NCBI GenBank assembly: GCA_963739615.1
Contig: CAVUBD010000004.1
Location: 248,001 to 312,000, forward strand
Source of the DNA: Palsa-504 sp963739615
GTDB lineage: Bacteria; Actinomycetota; Actinomycetes; Streptosporangiales; Streptosporangiaceae
Direction of reading: 5' to 3'
DNA length: 64,000 nucleotides
Part shown: piece by piece, positions 51,998 to 60,419 of the stretch
Numbering within the stretch: position 1 is the stretch's first letter
Layout: each line of letters opens with the position of its first letter
Made by a program: the position numbers and the translations under genes
Notes under the pieces: model-generated
Databases searched by the model: none
Told to the model about the DNA's origin: nothing
What the model saw: the letters and a program-made list of their open reading frames with translations, nothing else

Positions 51998-52147
51998 GTG
52001 GCGCGCCTTGACTTCTGGATCGCGATCGCGGCAATCGCCGCGACGCTGCTGGCCTGCGTGCTCGCCGGGGTGATGATCGGGATCGGGCTCCGCCAGATCG
52101 CCGGGAACGGCTCACCCCTCAAGGGTGATGCCCCAGGTCAAGGGTGA
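51998..52147 (+). CDS. Possible 49-aa membrane peptide or SulP-like helix fragment
   Basis: GTG 51998: MARLDFWIAIAAIAATLLAC, then VLAGVMIGIGLRQIAG, a single long hydrophobic helix, then a short tail that runs into palindrome site h. It resembles a SulP transmembrane segment (compare AAFLGVALLGVLPGIAIAVAL in the gene at 40556), so it may be a remnant instead of a gene. No good ribosome-binding site. Confidence 0.3.
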   Translation: MARLDFWIAIAAIAATLLACVLAGVMIGIGLRQIAGNGSPLKGDAPGQG

Positions 52148-52167
52148 CGCTGAACTGTGAGTAGGAC
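52112..52167 (+). promoter_or_regulatory. Recurrent palindrome, site h, with -10 element
   Basis: TCACCC-N5-GGGTGA at 52112-52128; a further GGGTGA half-site at 52142-52147; TAGGAC (52162-52167) after exactly 33 nt. In front of DUF1269 copy 2. Confidence 0.68.
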
Positions 52168-52187
52168 TGCGAGGAGCCCGTCCAGGC

Positions 52188-52741
52188 GATCCGGTCCGGG
52201 CCGGAGAACAACCACGCGAGGAAAGGGGAACATCATGGCTGACCTGATTGCCATCGGATACCCGGATGAGACGACCGCGGAAGCCGCCGCCGGCGAGGCG
52301 CGCCGCCTGGCCGCCGACCTGATCATCCAGCCGGACGCGATCGCGGTGATCGTGCGGGACCAGGACGGCAGCTACCACGTCCACACCAGCCACCACGTGG
52401 TCGGCGGCGGGGCGACATGGGGCATGTTCTGGGGGTTCCTGTTCGGCCTGCTGTTCTTCATCCCGGTCCTCGGGATAGCGGTCGGAGCCGGGATGGGCGC
52501 GCTGATGGGCAAGTTCGCCAAGACCAGCATCGACAAGCAGTTCCAGGACCAGGTCCGCGGCATGCTCCAGCCCGGCACCTCAGCGCTGTTCCTGCTGCTG
52601 GAGAAGGTCACCCCCGACAAGGCCGTCGAGGCGATGAGCAAGTACGGCGGCACGGTCCTGAAGACCTCCCTGTCCAAGGACGACGAGAAAGAACTCCAGG
52701 AAGCCCTGCACGGCGGGGGAACAACTGCACAATAACCCGCT
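52188..52741 (+). repeat. 554-bp direct repeat, copy 2
   Basis: See 48045-48598. Sequence identity begins at GATCCGGTCCGG and ends just after the stop codon (TAACCCGC). Confidence 0.93.
52235..52735 (+). CDS. DUF1269 membrane protein, copy 2
   Basis: 166 residues from ATG 52235 with the same leader and ribosome-binding site as copy 1. The protein differs only at residue 20 (Gly for Asp) in the helix AEAAAGEARRLAADL, as far as I can compare. It has its own palindrome and -10 (site h). The PAP2 phosphatase gene follows 94 bp downstream. Identical copies under separate promoters would raise dosage of this unknown protein. Confidence 0.93.
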   Translation: MADLIAIGYPDETTAEAAAGEARRLAADLIIQPDAIAVIVRDQDGSYHVHTSHHVVGGGATWGMFWGFLFGLLFFIPVLGIAVGAGMGALMGKFAKTSIDKQFQDQVRGMLQPGTSALFLLLEKVTPDKAVEAMSKYGGTVLKTSLSKDDEKELQEALHGGGTTAQ

Positions 52742-52829
52742 ATCAACCGGTCCACCACCCGCGGGAGCCGATTTCCGCGGGAGCCGATTTCCGCGGAAGA
52801 CCAGACGCAGCGACGAACGGAATACTCCG

Positions 52830-53588
52830 ATGGCAAAACGGGATAGCGTCCGCGAGCTGACCGCTGGGGCTGCCGATGCGGCCGCGGAACTGCTGGCCGA
52901 GGAGCTCGCGCGACGAGGCGGACCGGTCCGCCAGCTCGCCGCCCGAGGGCTGCGTGAGCTGGGTGCCGTGGACCGGGCGATCTACTCCGCGGTAGCGGCT
53001 ACCCCCACCCCTTCACTTGACGAGCCGCTGCGCCGACTCTCCAACGCCGCCAATAACTCCGGCCTCTGGCTGGCCGTCGCGGCCGGGCTCGGCGTGGCGG
53101 GTGGCGGGGCCGGCCGGCGTGCCGCGGTGCGGGGGACGGTGGCCATCGGCGTCACGTCCGCGCTGGTGAACCTGGCGGTGAAGTCCGCCTGGTCGCGCCA
53201 GCGGCCCGACCGGGCCGGGGCCGGGGTCCCGCGCTGGCGGAATGTGCGGATGCCGACCTCCACGTCGTTCCCGTCCGGTCACGCGGCGTCAGGTTTCGCC
53301 TTCGCCGCGGCCATCGGCCGGGATCAGCCCTGGCTCGGAGTGGCGCTGCGGTTCCTGGCGGCGACGGTGGCGTACTCCCGGGTGCACACCGGAGTGCATT
53401 ACCCAGGCGATATCGTGGTCGGCTCGCTGATCGGCGAGGGCACGGGGCAGGCCGTAGCCGGCCTGATGGACCGGCTGTCGCCACCCCGCAGGCCCTCCCG
53501 ATCGGGTCGTGTTGAGCAGCGCGAGCTGTCCGATGCCGCAGCTGCGGAGGGTACACCGGGGCCGGCACCCGGCCCGGAGACAGCGTGA
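52830..53588 (+). CDS. PAP2-superfamily phosphatase
   Basis: 252 residues, ATG 52830. After a helical N-terminus (DAAAELLAEELARRGGPVRQLAARGLRELGAVDRAIYSAV) and two membrane helices, the three acid-phosphatase motifs are complete: KSAWSRQRP, PSGHAASG, SRVHTGVHYPGD. This family dephosphorylates lipid phosphates such as undecaprenyl pyrophosphate or phosphatidate. The C-terminus is Ala/Pro-rich. A doubled GCGGGAGCCGATTTCC lies upstream (52759-52792). It stands near a diacylglycerol-kinase-like gene, so lipid phosphate turnover is a plausible theme. Confidence 0.92.
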   Translation: MAKRDSVRELTAGAADAAAELLAEELARRGGPVRQLAARGLRELGAVDRAIYSAVAATPTPSLDEPLRRLSNAANNSGLWLAVAAGLGVAGGGAGRRAAVRGTVAIGVTSALVNLAVKSAWSRQRPDRAGAGVPRWRNVRMPTSTSFPSGHAASGFAFAAAIGRDQPWLGVALRFLAATVAYSRVHTGVHYPGDIVVGSLIGEGTGQAVAGLMDRLSPPRRPSRSGRVEQRELSDAAAAEGTPGPAPGPETA

Positions 53589-53619
53589 TCCCGTGCCAGC
53601 CGGGCAATCCGAAGGCCGC

Positions 53620-54246
53620 TCATCGGGGTTCCTCATGGTGGACGGCGGCGAGCAGCGCCGCGTAAGCACGGACCAGCGCGGCGCGCTCCAGCGGGAGCAG
53701 CGGGCTGTCGGGGAGGCAGCCCTCCCGGACCCACTGGTCGGACAGATCCATCGCCCGCACCCGGTGCGCGGCGGCTGGCCTGACCATGGCCTCGGTCTGG
53801 CCGAAAAGGTAGCTGTACAAGCGGGTCACCGACTCGACCAGCTCGTCGCCCGTCTCCGCAGGATGGCGCGCGTACTGGCGCTTCCGGTGCGCCCGCCACC
53901 AGTCAATCTCAAGGCTGGCTGCTTGTGCCGGGTCCGCGGGCTCGCCGAAGCGGAGCCTGACCAGCGCGTAAAGCTCGTGCATGCGCGCCTGGGCACCGTC
54001 AGGGTCGTTGTCGGGGAACGGTGCCCACAACTGGGCGGCCCGCAGCATCAGCCAGGCGCTCTGCAGGATCTGCCGCAAGTCCGTACCGAAGCCCAGCCGG
54101 AGCAGCTTGACCGAAGCCGCCAGCAGACTGGGCCAGCGGCGCAGGTAGTAGGCCACCCACATCCGGTGCTCCAGGTCGGCGAGGACGAAGGGATCGAAGG
54201 ACCGGAGTCCGCCCGGCGACCCTATGTTCACCCTCCAGATGCCCAC
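53620..54246 (-). CDS. Conserved hypothetical protein downstream of the ECF sigma gene
   Basis: GTG 54246 chosen (GAAGGGA upstream); 208 residues. SFDPFVLADLEHRMWVAYYLRRWPSLLAASVKLLRLGFG, then ARMHELYALVRLRFGEPADPAQAASLEIDWWRAHRKRQY, LVESVTRLYSYLFGQTEAMVRPAAAHRVRAMDLSDQWV, and LLPLERAALVRAYAALLAAVHH. All-helical with His and Trp scattered; no HxxxCxxC zinc anti-sigma motif and no cysteine at all. It starts 39 bp after the sigma gene ends, so it is probably in that operon, in the position where an anti-sigma factor would be. Function unknown. Confidence 0.75.
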   Translation of the reverse strand: MGIWRVNIGSPGGLRSFDPFVLADLEHRMWVAYYLRRWPSLLAASVKLLRLGFGTDLRQILQSAWLMLRAAQLWAPFPDNDPDGAQARMHELYALVRLRFGEPADPAQAASLEIDWWRAHRKRQYARHPAETGDELVESVTRLYSYLFGQTEAMVRPAAAHRVRAMDLSDQWVREGCLPDSPLLPLERAALVRAYAALLAAVHHEEPR

Positions 54247-54284
54247 CGGCTCAATCCCTTCCTCTTCACTGCGGATGCGCTGAC

Positions 54285-54821
54285 CTAGCCCTGAGATGCA
54301 TGGGCGCCGAGCTCGGCGCGAAGCCGGTACCGGGCCCGATGCAGGCACGACTTCACGCTGCCGAGCGGGATGCCGGTAAGGGCGGAGATCTGCTGGTAGC
54401 CGAGTCCTTGGAGGTCGGCGAGATAGACAATCATCCGGTGCCTGTCCGGGAGGGCCCGCAGCGCTGCGATGAGATCGGAGTTCAGCAGGCGCCCGACGAC
54501 CTGGTTTTCGGCCGAGTCATCGTATGAACTGGCGCGGAGCAGGTGCGGGCCGATGGAGTCCGCGGTGACGAACATCGGCCCGGCCCGCCTTTTCCGGTAG
54601 CTGCTGATGAACGTATTGACCATGATGCGGCGCAGCCATGCGTTCAGGTTCGTCCCCGGCTGAAACCGCCCCGAAGCCGCCAGTGCCTTCGCGAATGTCT
54701 CCTGCACGAGGTCTTCGGCGTCCGGGGCGTTTCCGGTCATCCGGAGCGCTGACGGATACAGGCTCCGGCCAAAAACCCGGAGCACATCTTCGGCCCACAC
54801 CCCGTCCGCGGTTATCGCCAT
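54285..54821 (-). CDS. ECF RNA polymerase sigma factor (SigE/SigR-like)
   Basis: 178 residues, ATG 54821. Region 2: LYPSALRMTGNAPDAEDLVQETFAKALAASGRFQPGTNLNAWLRRIMVNTFISSYRKRR, closest to the SigR/SigH-like oxidative-stress group. Region 4: ALRALPDRHRMIVYLADLQGLGYQQISALTGIPLGSVKSCLHRARYRLRAEL. Directs RNA polymerase to stress promoters. Typical SigR operons have a ZAS anti-sigma next; here an unrelated cysteine-free protein takes that place. It may continue the DGK-PPK2 transcription unit upstream (77 bp gap). Confidence 0.93.
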   Translation of the reverse strand: MAITADGVWAEDVLRVFGRSLYPSALRMTGNAPDAEDLVQETFAKALAASGRFQPGTNLNAWLRRIMVNTFISSYRKRRAGPMFVTADSIGPHLLRASSYDDSAENQVVGRLLNSDLIAALRALPDRHRMIVYLADLQGLGYQQISALTGIPLGSVKSCLHRARYRLRAELGAHASQG

Positions 54822-54897
54822 TCCCGGCTCCAGATCGTGACGTTCAGCTTCTTCCCTGCCCTTTATGCCCTGGGCGCCAGCCCGCGCGGCTTACCGT

Positions 54898-55764
54898 CTA
54901 GAACGGTGTCGGGATATGCCGCAATGGCAGGTCCGGCTGCACGTAGCCGTCGGCCCTTTGCCGCTTCGGCAGCGTGATGTCCCGGCGGGCGGGCGGCTTG
55001 TAGGGGACCTGGCCGAGCAGGTGGCTGATGATGTTGAGCCGGGCACTTTTCTTGTCGTCCGCGTCGGCGATGTACCAGGGGGCCCATGTGGTGTCTGTCG
55101 CGGCGAACATCGCGTCCCTGGCCCTGGAGTAGTCATACCAGCGACTGTAGGACTTCAGGTCCATGGCGGACAGCTTCCAGACCTTCCGCGGGTCGTCGAT
55201 CCGGCTTTCCAGCCGCCGGGTCTGCTCGCCCGGGCTTACCTCCAGCCAGTACTTCAGCAGCAGAATCCCGGAATCGGTCATGGCCTTCTCCCAGGCCGGC
55301 GTCAGCTTCAAGAACCGTTCGGTCTCCTCCGGCGTGCAGAAGCCCATCACCGGCTCGACGCCCGCACGGTTATACCAGCTGCGGTCGAAGATCACGACCT
55401 CGCCGGCGGCCGGGAAGTGCTGGATATACCGCTGGACGTACATCTGCGATTTCTCCCGCTCGTTCGGGGTGGGCAGGGCGACGACCCGGAACACGCGGGG
55501 GCTGACCCGCTCGGTGATCCGCTTGATCGTGCCTCCCTTCCCGGCGGTGTCGCGGCCCTCGAACACGACGCAGATCTTGACTCCGGAGTCCTTCACCCAC
55601 TCCTGCATGGCCACGAGCTCACCGTGCAGGATCCTCATCTGGCGTTCGTATTCCCTGCGCTTCATCTTCGGGGGCGGCCCGGTTTCGGCCTCCTCCTCAG
55701 CAACAGATGATGACGCCCGCACCTCCGCGTCGTCCTGGTTATGCCGGTTCTTCTTCTTCGCCAT
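54898..55764 (-). CDS. ppk2: Polyphosphate kinase 2
   Basis: 288 residues from ATG 55764. PPK2 core: MKRREYERQMRILHGELVAMQEWV, Walker A CVVFEGRDTAGKGGTIKRI, lid YVQRYIQHFPAAGEVVIFDRSWYNRAGVEPVMGFC (Walker B FDRSWY), VSPGEQTRRLESRIDDPRKVWKLS, RARDAMFAATDTTWAPWYIADADDKKSARLNII. One-domain class that phosphorylates GDP/ADP using polyphosphate. The N-terminus is a charged tail. It starts 4 bp after the lipid-kinase gene, so one operon is controlled by palindrome site i. Confidence 0.96.
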   Translation of the reverse strand: MAKKKNRHNQDDAEVRASSSVAEEEAETGPPPKMKRREYERQMRILHGELVAMQEWVKDSGVKICVVFEGRDTAGKGGTIKRITERVSPRVFRVVALPTPNEREKSQMYVQRYIQHFPAAGEVVIFDRSWYNRAGVEPVMGFCTPEETERFLKLTPAWEKAMTDSGILLLKYWLEVSPGEQTRRLESRIDDPRKVWKLSAMDLKSYSRWYDYSRARDAMFAATDTTWAPWYIADADDKKSARLNIISHLLGQVPYKPPARRDITLPKRQRADGYVQPDLPLRHIPTPF

Positions 55765-55768
55765 ATCG

Positions 55769-57136
55769 CTAACTCCGATTAATGCGGTGCTTGGAGAGGT
55801 GTGCCCGCGGTCGGGCGGGGCCTGCGAGATGCCGCAGCCTGGCCCAGTTCACCGAGGATTTGGGCCGGGGGATGCCCGGGCGATCACGTGGTACCCAGAC
55901 GCAGAGCGCCCCGGCGGAGATCGTGCAGGTCACCGGCGTCGACATCAGTATCGACTCGCCGTCGACGCCGACCGGGATCTGCTGCTCGTCGGCAGTGATC
56001 TCGATCTGCTCGGCGGTCAGCACCTTCAAGCCGGCGGCATGCCTGCCACGGAGGAGACCGGCGGCCTGCCGGGCGCTATCCACCTTGACGCCGACCACGC
56101 CCAGGATACCGCGATCCAGCCGCGTGCGGCGGCCCAGGCCAGCCAGGTCCCCGGTTCCGTACGGATTGTTGGCCACCAGCAGCGCCTGCGGCGCCTCGAT
56201 CTGCGTGCCGTCCGCCCGCACGTGCAGGTGTGCTCCTCGGTGGCCTTGCAGCAGGTCGGGAAGCGTGTTCAGCGTCGTGTTCAGCTTGTCGCCGCGGTAG
56301 GCCGGGGTCTCGACGACCTCGGCGTAGGCGCCGAAAGACGCGTTGTTGACGAAGGTCTGGCCGTTGATCACCCCGAGGTCGACTCGCAACGCGACGCCGT
56401 TGGACAGGGCGCCCAGGCAGGCCGACGGATCCTCACGGTCCAGCCCGAGGTCGAGGGCGAAATGGTTACGGGTGCCAGCGCTGATCACCACGAACGGGAT
56501 GCCGTGCTCGGCGGCGATGCCGGCCACCAGGGCCTGCGTGCCGTCGCCGCCGGCCACGCCGAGCAGGTCGGCGCCCTGGGCGACGGCCTTGCGGGCCACC
56601 GCCGCGACGTCGACGTGCTCGGACCCGCCAAGCAGGAACACCTCGGCGCCGAGAGCCTCGGCCTTGCGTTTCAGGTCGAACTTCCCGACCTTCCCGCCGC
56701 CTGACTTCGGGTTCATGATCAGGTACGGACGCCGGGCAGGTGGCTGCGCCGGGTGCTCGGGCATGCGCCAGTCCGCCTGGTCCCTGGTCAGCGCCTGGCG
56801 TGCGGTTATGCTCGCGAGCAGCCAGACCGCGGCCGACACGATGGCCACCCACAGCAAGTTCCGGAAGGCGTAGACGACGATCACGGCGATCGGCACCAGG
56901 ACGAAAACGACGAGCGCCAGCCAGCGCCAAACCCCCCGCCGGGCGAGGAAGACGTAGGCGGCAGCCAGGCTCACGACAGCGGCGGCCACGGCCACAGCCA
57001 GCATGGCCAGGCTCTTCAGCCCGGCGAAGACCACTAGGACCACGATCGCCAGGCCTGCGAGCACGAAGCTGAGGCGCGCAAGCCAGTGTTGTGAGCGCGT
57101 GCTCAGGGGACCGTCCGGCCCGGCTGGCGTCGTCAT
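55769..57136 (-). CDS. Diacylglycerol-kinase-family lipid kinase with N-terminal membrane region
   Basis: 455 residues from ATG 57136 (a TTG at 57166 is possible). The first ~130 residues hold four helices (LARLSFVLAGLAIVVLVVF and others). The DAGK_cat domain follows: RRPYLIMNPKSGGGKVGKFDL, LLGVAGGDGTQALVAGIAAEHGIPFVVISAGTRNHFALDLGLD with the GGDGT nucleotide motif, VNNASFGAYAEV, VGVDGESILM near the end. Phosphorylates diacylglycerol, sphingoid base or a similar lipid. Operon head for ppk2; promoter at 57203-57259. Confidence 0.9.
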   Translation of the reverse strand: MTTPAGPDGPLSTRSQHWLARLSFVLAGLAIVVLVVFAGLKSLAMLAVAVAAAVVSLAAAYVFLARRGVWRWLALVVFVLVPIAVIVVYAFRNLLWVAIVSAAVWLLASITARQALTRDQADWRMPEHPAQPPARRPYLIMNPKSGGGKVGKFDLKRKAEALGAEVFLLGGSEHVDVAAVARKAVAQGADLLGVAGGDGTQALVAGIAAEHGIPFVVISAGTRNHFALDLGLDREDPSACLGALSNGVALRVDLGVINGQTFVNNASFGAYAEVVETPAYRGDKLNTTLNTLPDLLQGHRGAHLHVRADGTQIEAPQALLVANNPYGTGDLAGLGRRTRLDRGILGVVGVKVDSARQAAGLLRGRHAAGLKVLTAEQIEITADEQQIPVGVDGESILMSTPVTCTISAGALCVWVPRDRPGIPRPKSSVNWARLRHLAGPARPRAHLSKHRINRS

Positions 57137-57202
57137 GGGACGCCGCCCTCGGCCGGTAGCCTGCAAGTCGGGTACGGCAGCCGGGAGGAGCTTAGCGACT
57201 TA

Positions 57203-57259
57203 TCCATACTGACATCGTGGCGAACTGGCAGCTCCGGCACCTCACCCGTGACCGGGTGA
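57203..57259 (-). promoter_or_regulatory. Recurrent palindrome, site i, with -10 on the lipid-kinase side
   Basis: TCACCC-N6-GGGTGA at 57242-57259. On the minus strand exactly 33 nt to TATGGA (57208-57203), the same hexamer and distance as site b. Faces the DGK-ppk2 operon. Confidence 0.7.
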
Positions 57260-57301
57260 CTTGCGCTCGAGATCCTCTTCGGCTCGCTTGCGGGCGCAGG
57301 C

Positions 57302-59941
57302 TCAGAGCAAGCGCAGGTCGACTGCTCGCTGAAGGGCCTCCCTCCGTGACGCCACCCCGAGTTTCTGGTAGATCGACCGGAGATGGGTCTTCACCGTGTT
57401 GCGCGAGACGTAGAGCGTGTCCGCGATCTGCAGGTAGGTGCTGGTCGGCAGGAGCGTGAGGATGCGCTGCTCGGCAGCTGTCAGCGGCTCGGTCAGCGCC
57501 CGGCTGGACGTCGTGCTGCCGGGCTGGGCGGCGCGTACCTCGAGCGCCGCGGCGACCAGGTGCTCGGTGAACGGATCTGGCCGCAACTGGGCCGCGTGCT
57601 CGATCATGTACCCGGTCACCTGCGGTGCCGTGGTGACGACGGTGTTGAGGAAGCCCTGGCTGCGGGCTGTGTACAGCGCGCCGCCGAGCAGGCCCGCGGC
57701 CGCGGGATCGCCACGCTCGATCGCGGCGGCGGCCAGCAGTATCTGGCGCACCAGTGCGTGGCGTGGCGTCAGGTCGCCCAGGGCCGCTGCCTGCAGGTAC
57801 TCAGGCACGGCGTGGTGATCACCGGCGGCCAGCGCGACCTTGGCCAGCAGCAGGCCGCGGCGGGCGGCGGGCAGATGGCTGGCCAGCTTGGCGGAGGTGC
57901 GCGGGTCGTCGAATGACAGGCGGAGCAGCGCCTCCTGCTCGTCGGCCCGGGCCAGCAGCGCCGTGCTGGCCCCCGCGGGCAGGGTCTGGCGGACGGCCTC
58001 GATGGTGGTCAGCGCGTCGCGGACCTGCCCGCGGGCCGCCCAGATCTGCGCCCGGTCCAGCAGTGCCAGGAACTCGAAGAGCGGCCGGCGTTGTTCGGTT
58101 ATCGAGAGCACTTGTTCGGTGAGGTCCTCTGCGGTGTCGAGGTCGCGGCGTTCCAGCGCGAGGCCGGACAGCGCACGCAGAATGTCGACGGCGAAGAAGT
58201 GCTGGCCGAATCCCAGCCGCCGCGCATCGGCATCGGCGGCCCTGGCCGTATCGGCGGCCTCAGCCAGACGGCCTGACTCGAACCGGGCCAGCGCCAGCGA
58301 ACCCGGCACCATCACAAGCTTGACCGGGTCGACGACGTCGGGGGCCGCCAGAGCCGCCGCGGCCTCGCGCTCGACCGCCGGGAAGTCATCCAGGCAGTTG
58401 TACACTCGGATGAGGATCAGCGGGACGGCTGCGTTCCATTCGTCGGTGAGCTGCAGCCGCTCCTGGATAGCCCGCGCAGCCCGCGCCATCTGCACGGATT
58501 CTTCCAGTCGGCCGACCACCCCGTAGCGAAACGCCTGAAACGCCGCGAACCGGGCGGCCAGCTTCGACTCGGCCGGAATCGTCCCGGCGTGCTCGAGCAG
58601 GTCGAGGTACTCACCGCCGCGAGCCGTATCACCCGACAACAGCAGGTCCGCGGCCAAGCCCAGCAGCCGTTCCGGGGTCTCTATCAGCGGCGAGGGATCG
58701 ACCATGCGCAGCACTAGCGGCTCCGGCGCCGTCGGGACATGCAGGAAGTCAGGGACGACCCGATCCTGCAGGAGCGCCAGTGCCCGGTCGGGCTGCTGTG
58801 CCACCAGGTAATGGTGGGCGGCACGCCGTGTGTCCCCGGTCGCCTCGCACCATTCGGCCGCCCGCAGCTGAAGCGCCTGCTCGCGGGCGCGGTCCCTCGC
58901 GCGCAACTCGGCGCGCAGCACCTGGCGCACCAGATGGTGGAACCGGAAGCTGGTCCGCTCGTCATCGAGTGCCACCAGGAACAGGTGCGCGGCGTCAATA
59001 ACGCGCAGCATCGCCTCCGCGTCCTGCCGTCCGGTGACCACGGCGCACGCGTCCGCGGTCAGCACCCCCGCCAAGATGGAGGTGTCGAGCATGAACTGGG
59101 CCACCTCAGGCGGCTGCTGCTCGAGAACCTCGGAGACGAAGTACGCCGCGATGGCCTGGCCGCGGACCTCCAGCGTCCGCGCCAGCCGCGCCGGATCCGT
59201 GGTGCCGCGCAGGGACAGCGCCGCCATCTGCAGGACCGCGGGCCACCCCTCGCTCCGCTGATGGAGCAGCGCCAGGTCAGCATCGGATATCCGGACACCA
59301 AAGTTCGCCAGCAGGTCACGGCTCTCGGCGAAGGAGAAATACAGGTCACGGTCCCGGATCTCGCTCAGTTGGCCCGACATCCGGAGCCGGTGCTGTCGCA
59401 GCGGAGGGTCAAAACGACTGGCCAGCACCAGCTGGACAGTCCCGGCCGGCCAGCGCTCGACGAGATCGGTCATGTCCGGAGCCGTCGCGGCGGCTGCGTA
59501 ATGGAAGTCATCCACGATGATCGCCGAACCTGCGGGCAGCCTGGCGGCATCGTTGGCGATCGACGCGGTAACATCGGCCAACATCGTCCGGTCCATCGCG
59601 AGCAGGTCGGCGGCGTCGGCGCCGAACCCCGGTTCGATGGCCCGTAGTGCCTCGATGAAACCGGCCCAGAACCGGACCGGGTCAGCGTCGGCCCGGTCAC
59701 AAGACAGCCAGGCAGTCACGCCGGGTGGCCGCGCCCCGGCCCAGTCCGCAAGCAGCACGCTCTTGCCCGCGCCGGCCGACCCCACCACAACCGTCAGCCG
59801 CTGGTCAGATCCCGCCGCCAGTCGGTCATACAGCACTGACCTTGTGACGAGCGTGGCGGGCAGCGCCGGAGGCCGGAACTTCGTCAGCGCGAACCGCGTG
59901 CCCCGCAAGGAGCCGTGTCCAGCCGTCGCGATCTGTGTCAT
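57302..59941 (-). CDS. LAL/MalT-type LuxR transcriptional regulator
   Basis: 879 residues, ATG 59941. N-terminal ATPase: FRPPALPATLVTRSVLYDRL, Walker A VVVGSAGAGKSVLLADWAG, IIVDDFHYAA (Walker B), VLASRFDPPLRQHRLR. A middle part of ~450 residues of TPR-like helices. The C-terminal LuxR HTH reads EPLTAAEQRILTLLPTSTYLQIADTLYVSRNTVKTHLRSIYQKLGVASRREALQRAV. The MalT-like layout senses an inducer and activates transcription. It is one candidate for the factor acting at the palindromes, but nothing in the sequence proves it. A small copy of its C-terminal DNA lies at 60300-60371. Confidence 0.94.
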   Translation of the reverse strand: MTQIATAGHGSLRGTRFALTKFRPPALPATLVTRSVLYDRLAAGSDQRLTVVVGSAGAGKSVLLADWAGARPPGVTAWLSCDRADADPVRFWAGFIEALRAIEPGFGADAADLLAMDRTMLADVTASIANDAARLPAGSAIIVDDFHYAAAATAPDMTDLVERWPAGTVQLVLASRFDPPLRQHRLRMSGQLSEIRDRDLYFSFAESRDLLANFGVRISDADLALLHQRSEGWPAVLQMAALSLRGTTDPARLARTLEVRGQAIAAYFVSEVLEQQPPEVAQFMLDTSILAGVLTADACAVVTGRQDAEAMLRVIDAAHLFLVALDDERTSFRFHHLVRQVLRAELRARDRAREQALQLRAAEWCEATGDTRRAAHHYLVAQQPDRALALLQDRVVPDFLHVPTAPEPLVLRMVDPSPLIETPERLLGLAADLLLSGDTARGGEYLDLLEHAGTIPAESKLAARFAAFQAFRYGVVGRLEESVQMARAARAIQERLQLTDEWNAAVPLILIRVYNCLDDFPAVEREAAAALAAPDVVDPVKLVMVPGSLALARFESGRLAEAADTARAADADARRLGFGQHFFAVDILRALSGLALERRDLDTAEDLTEQVLSITEQRRPLFEFLALLDRAQIWAARGQVRDALTTIEAVRQTLPAGASTALLARADEQEALLRLSFDDPRTSAKLASHLPAARRGLLLAKVALAAGDHHAVPEYLQAAALGDLTPRHALVRQILLAAAAIERGDPAAAGLLGGALYTARSQGFLNTVVTTAPQVTGYMIEHAAQLRPDPFTEHLVAAALEVRAAQPGSTTSSRALTEPLTAAEQRILTLLPTSTYLQIADTLYVSRNTVKTHLRSIYQKLGVASRREALQRAVDLRLL

Positions 59942-60205
59942 GTTCTTAGTTCCTGAGCCCAGGCCGTGCCCCGCAAATCTGTTCTCTGATATGAGCAGTC
60001 CTTAAGCCGGTGCGCGTCTAGAAGCCGGTGCGCGTCTAGCGACCTTGACGCACTGTGGCAGTGGATCACGGCGCCGGGTGCGGCGCATCACCCGCAGCGG
60101 GGGAATCCGAAAGCATTAGCCCGTTTCTGTCGCGGCGTGAGGGGCTGGTGGTTCCATTGGTGAAAGATCTGCGCATCGGCATGGGCCTTGCTGGCGAATC
60201 TCGAC

Positions 60206-60223
60206 TCACCCTCAGAAGGGCGA
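60206..60223. promoter_or_regulatory. Recurrent palindrome, degenerate site k
   Basis: TCACCC-N6-GGGCGA (one mismatch) followed by a further TCAC. It lies between the LuxR gene and its remnant; no convincing -10. Confidence 0.4.
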
Positions 60224-60299
60224 TCACGAAGAGGTCGGCATCCTGAATGCTGAAGACCGCAAGCATCAGAGCTAGAAAGCCTGGGTGGCGTAACCAGGT

Positions 60300-60371
60300 G
60301 CTCCTTCGCAAACTACGCGGCAGGAGCGTGAGGATGCGCAGCTCGGCAGCGGTCAGGGGCTCGGAGAGCAT
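60300..60371 (-). pseudogene. LuxR C-terminal-domain scrap (copy of 57302-59941 gene region)
   Basis: Minus strand MLSEPLTAAELRILTLLPRS resembles the EPLTAAEQRILTLLPTS start of the LuxR HTH in the neighbouring gene, and the DNA is also similar (GCAGGAGCGTGAGGATGCGC in both). The rest of the HTH is missing. It indicates a second, now lost, LAL regulator gene. Confidence 0.7.
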
Positions 60372-60419
60372 GCGGCGTAGGACGCGGCACGATCGCGGGC
60401 CATACCGCCGCGCCCCGCT

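Noticed and set aside
57383..57916. Plus-strand open frames opposite the LuxR regulator
   Set aside because: Shadows of the 879-residue LuxR gene, which has complete Walker and HTH motifs.
60088..60105. TCACCC-N6-GGGGAA, resembling the recurrent palindrome
   Set aside because: Right arm has two mismatches and no -10 at either expected distance; left out of the site list.
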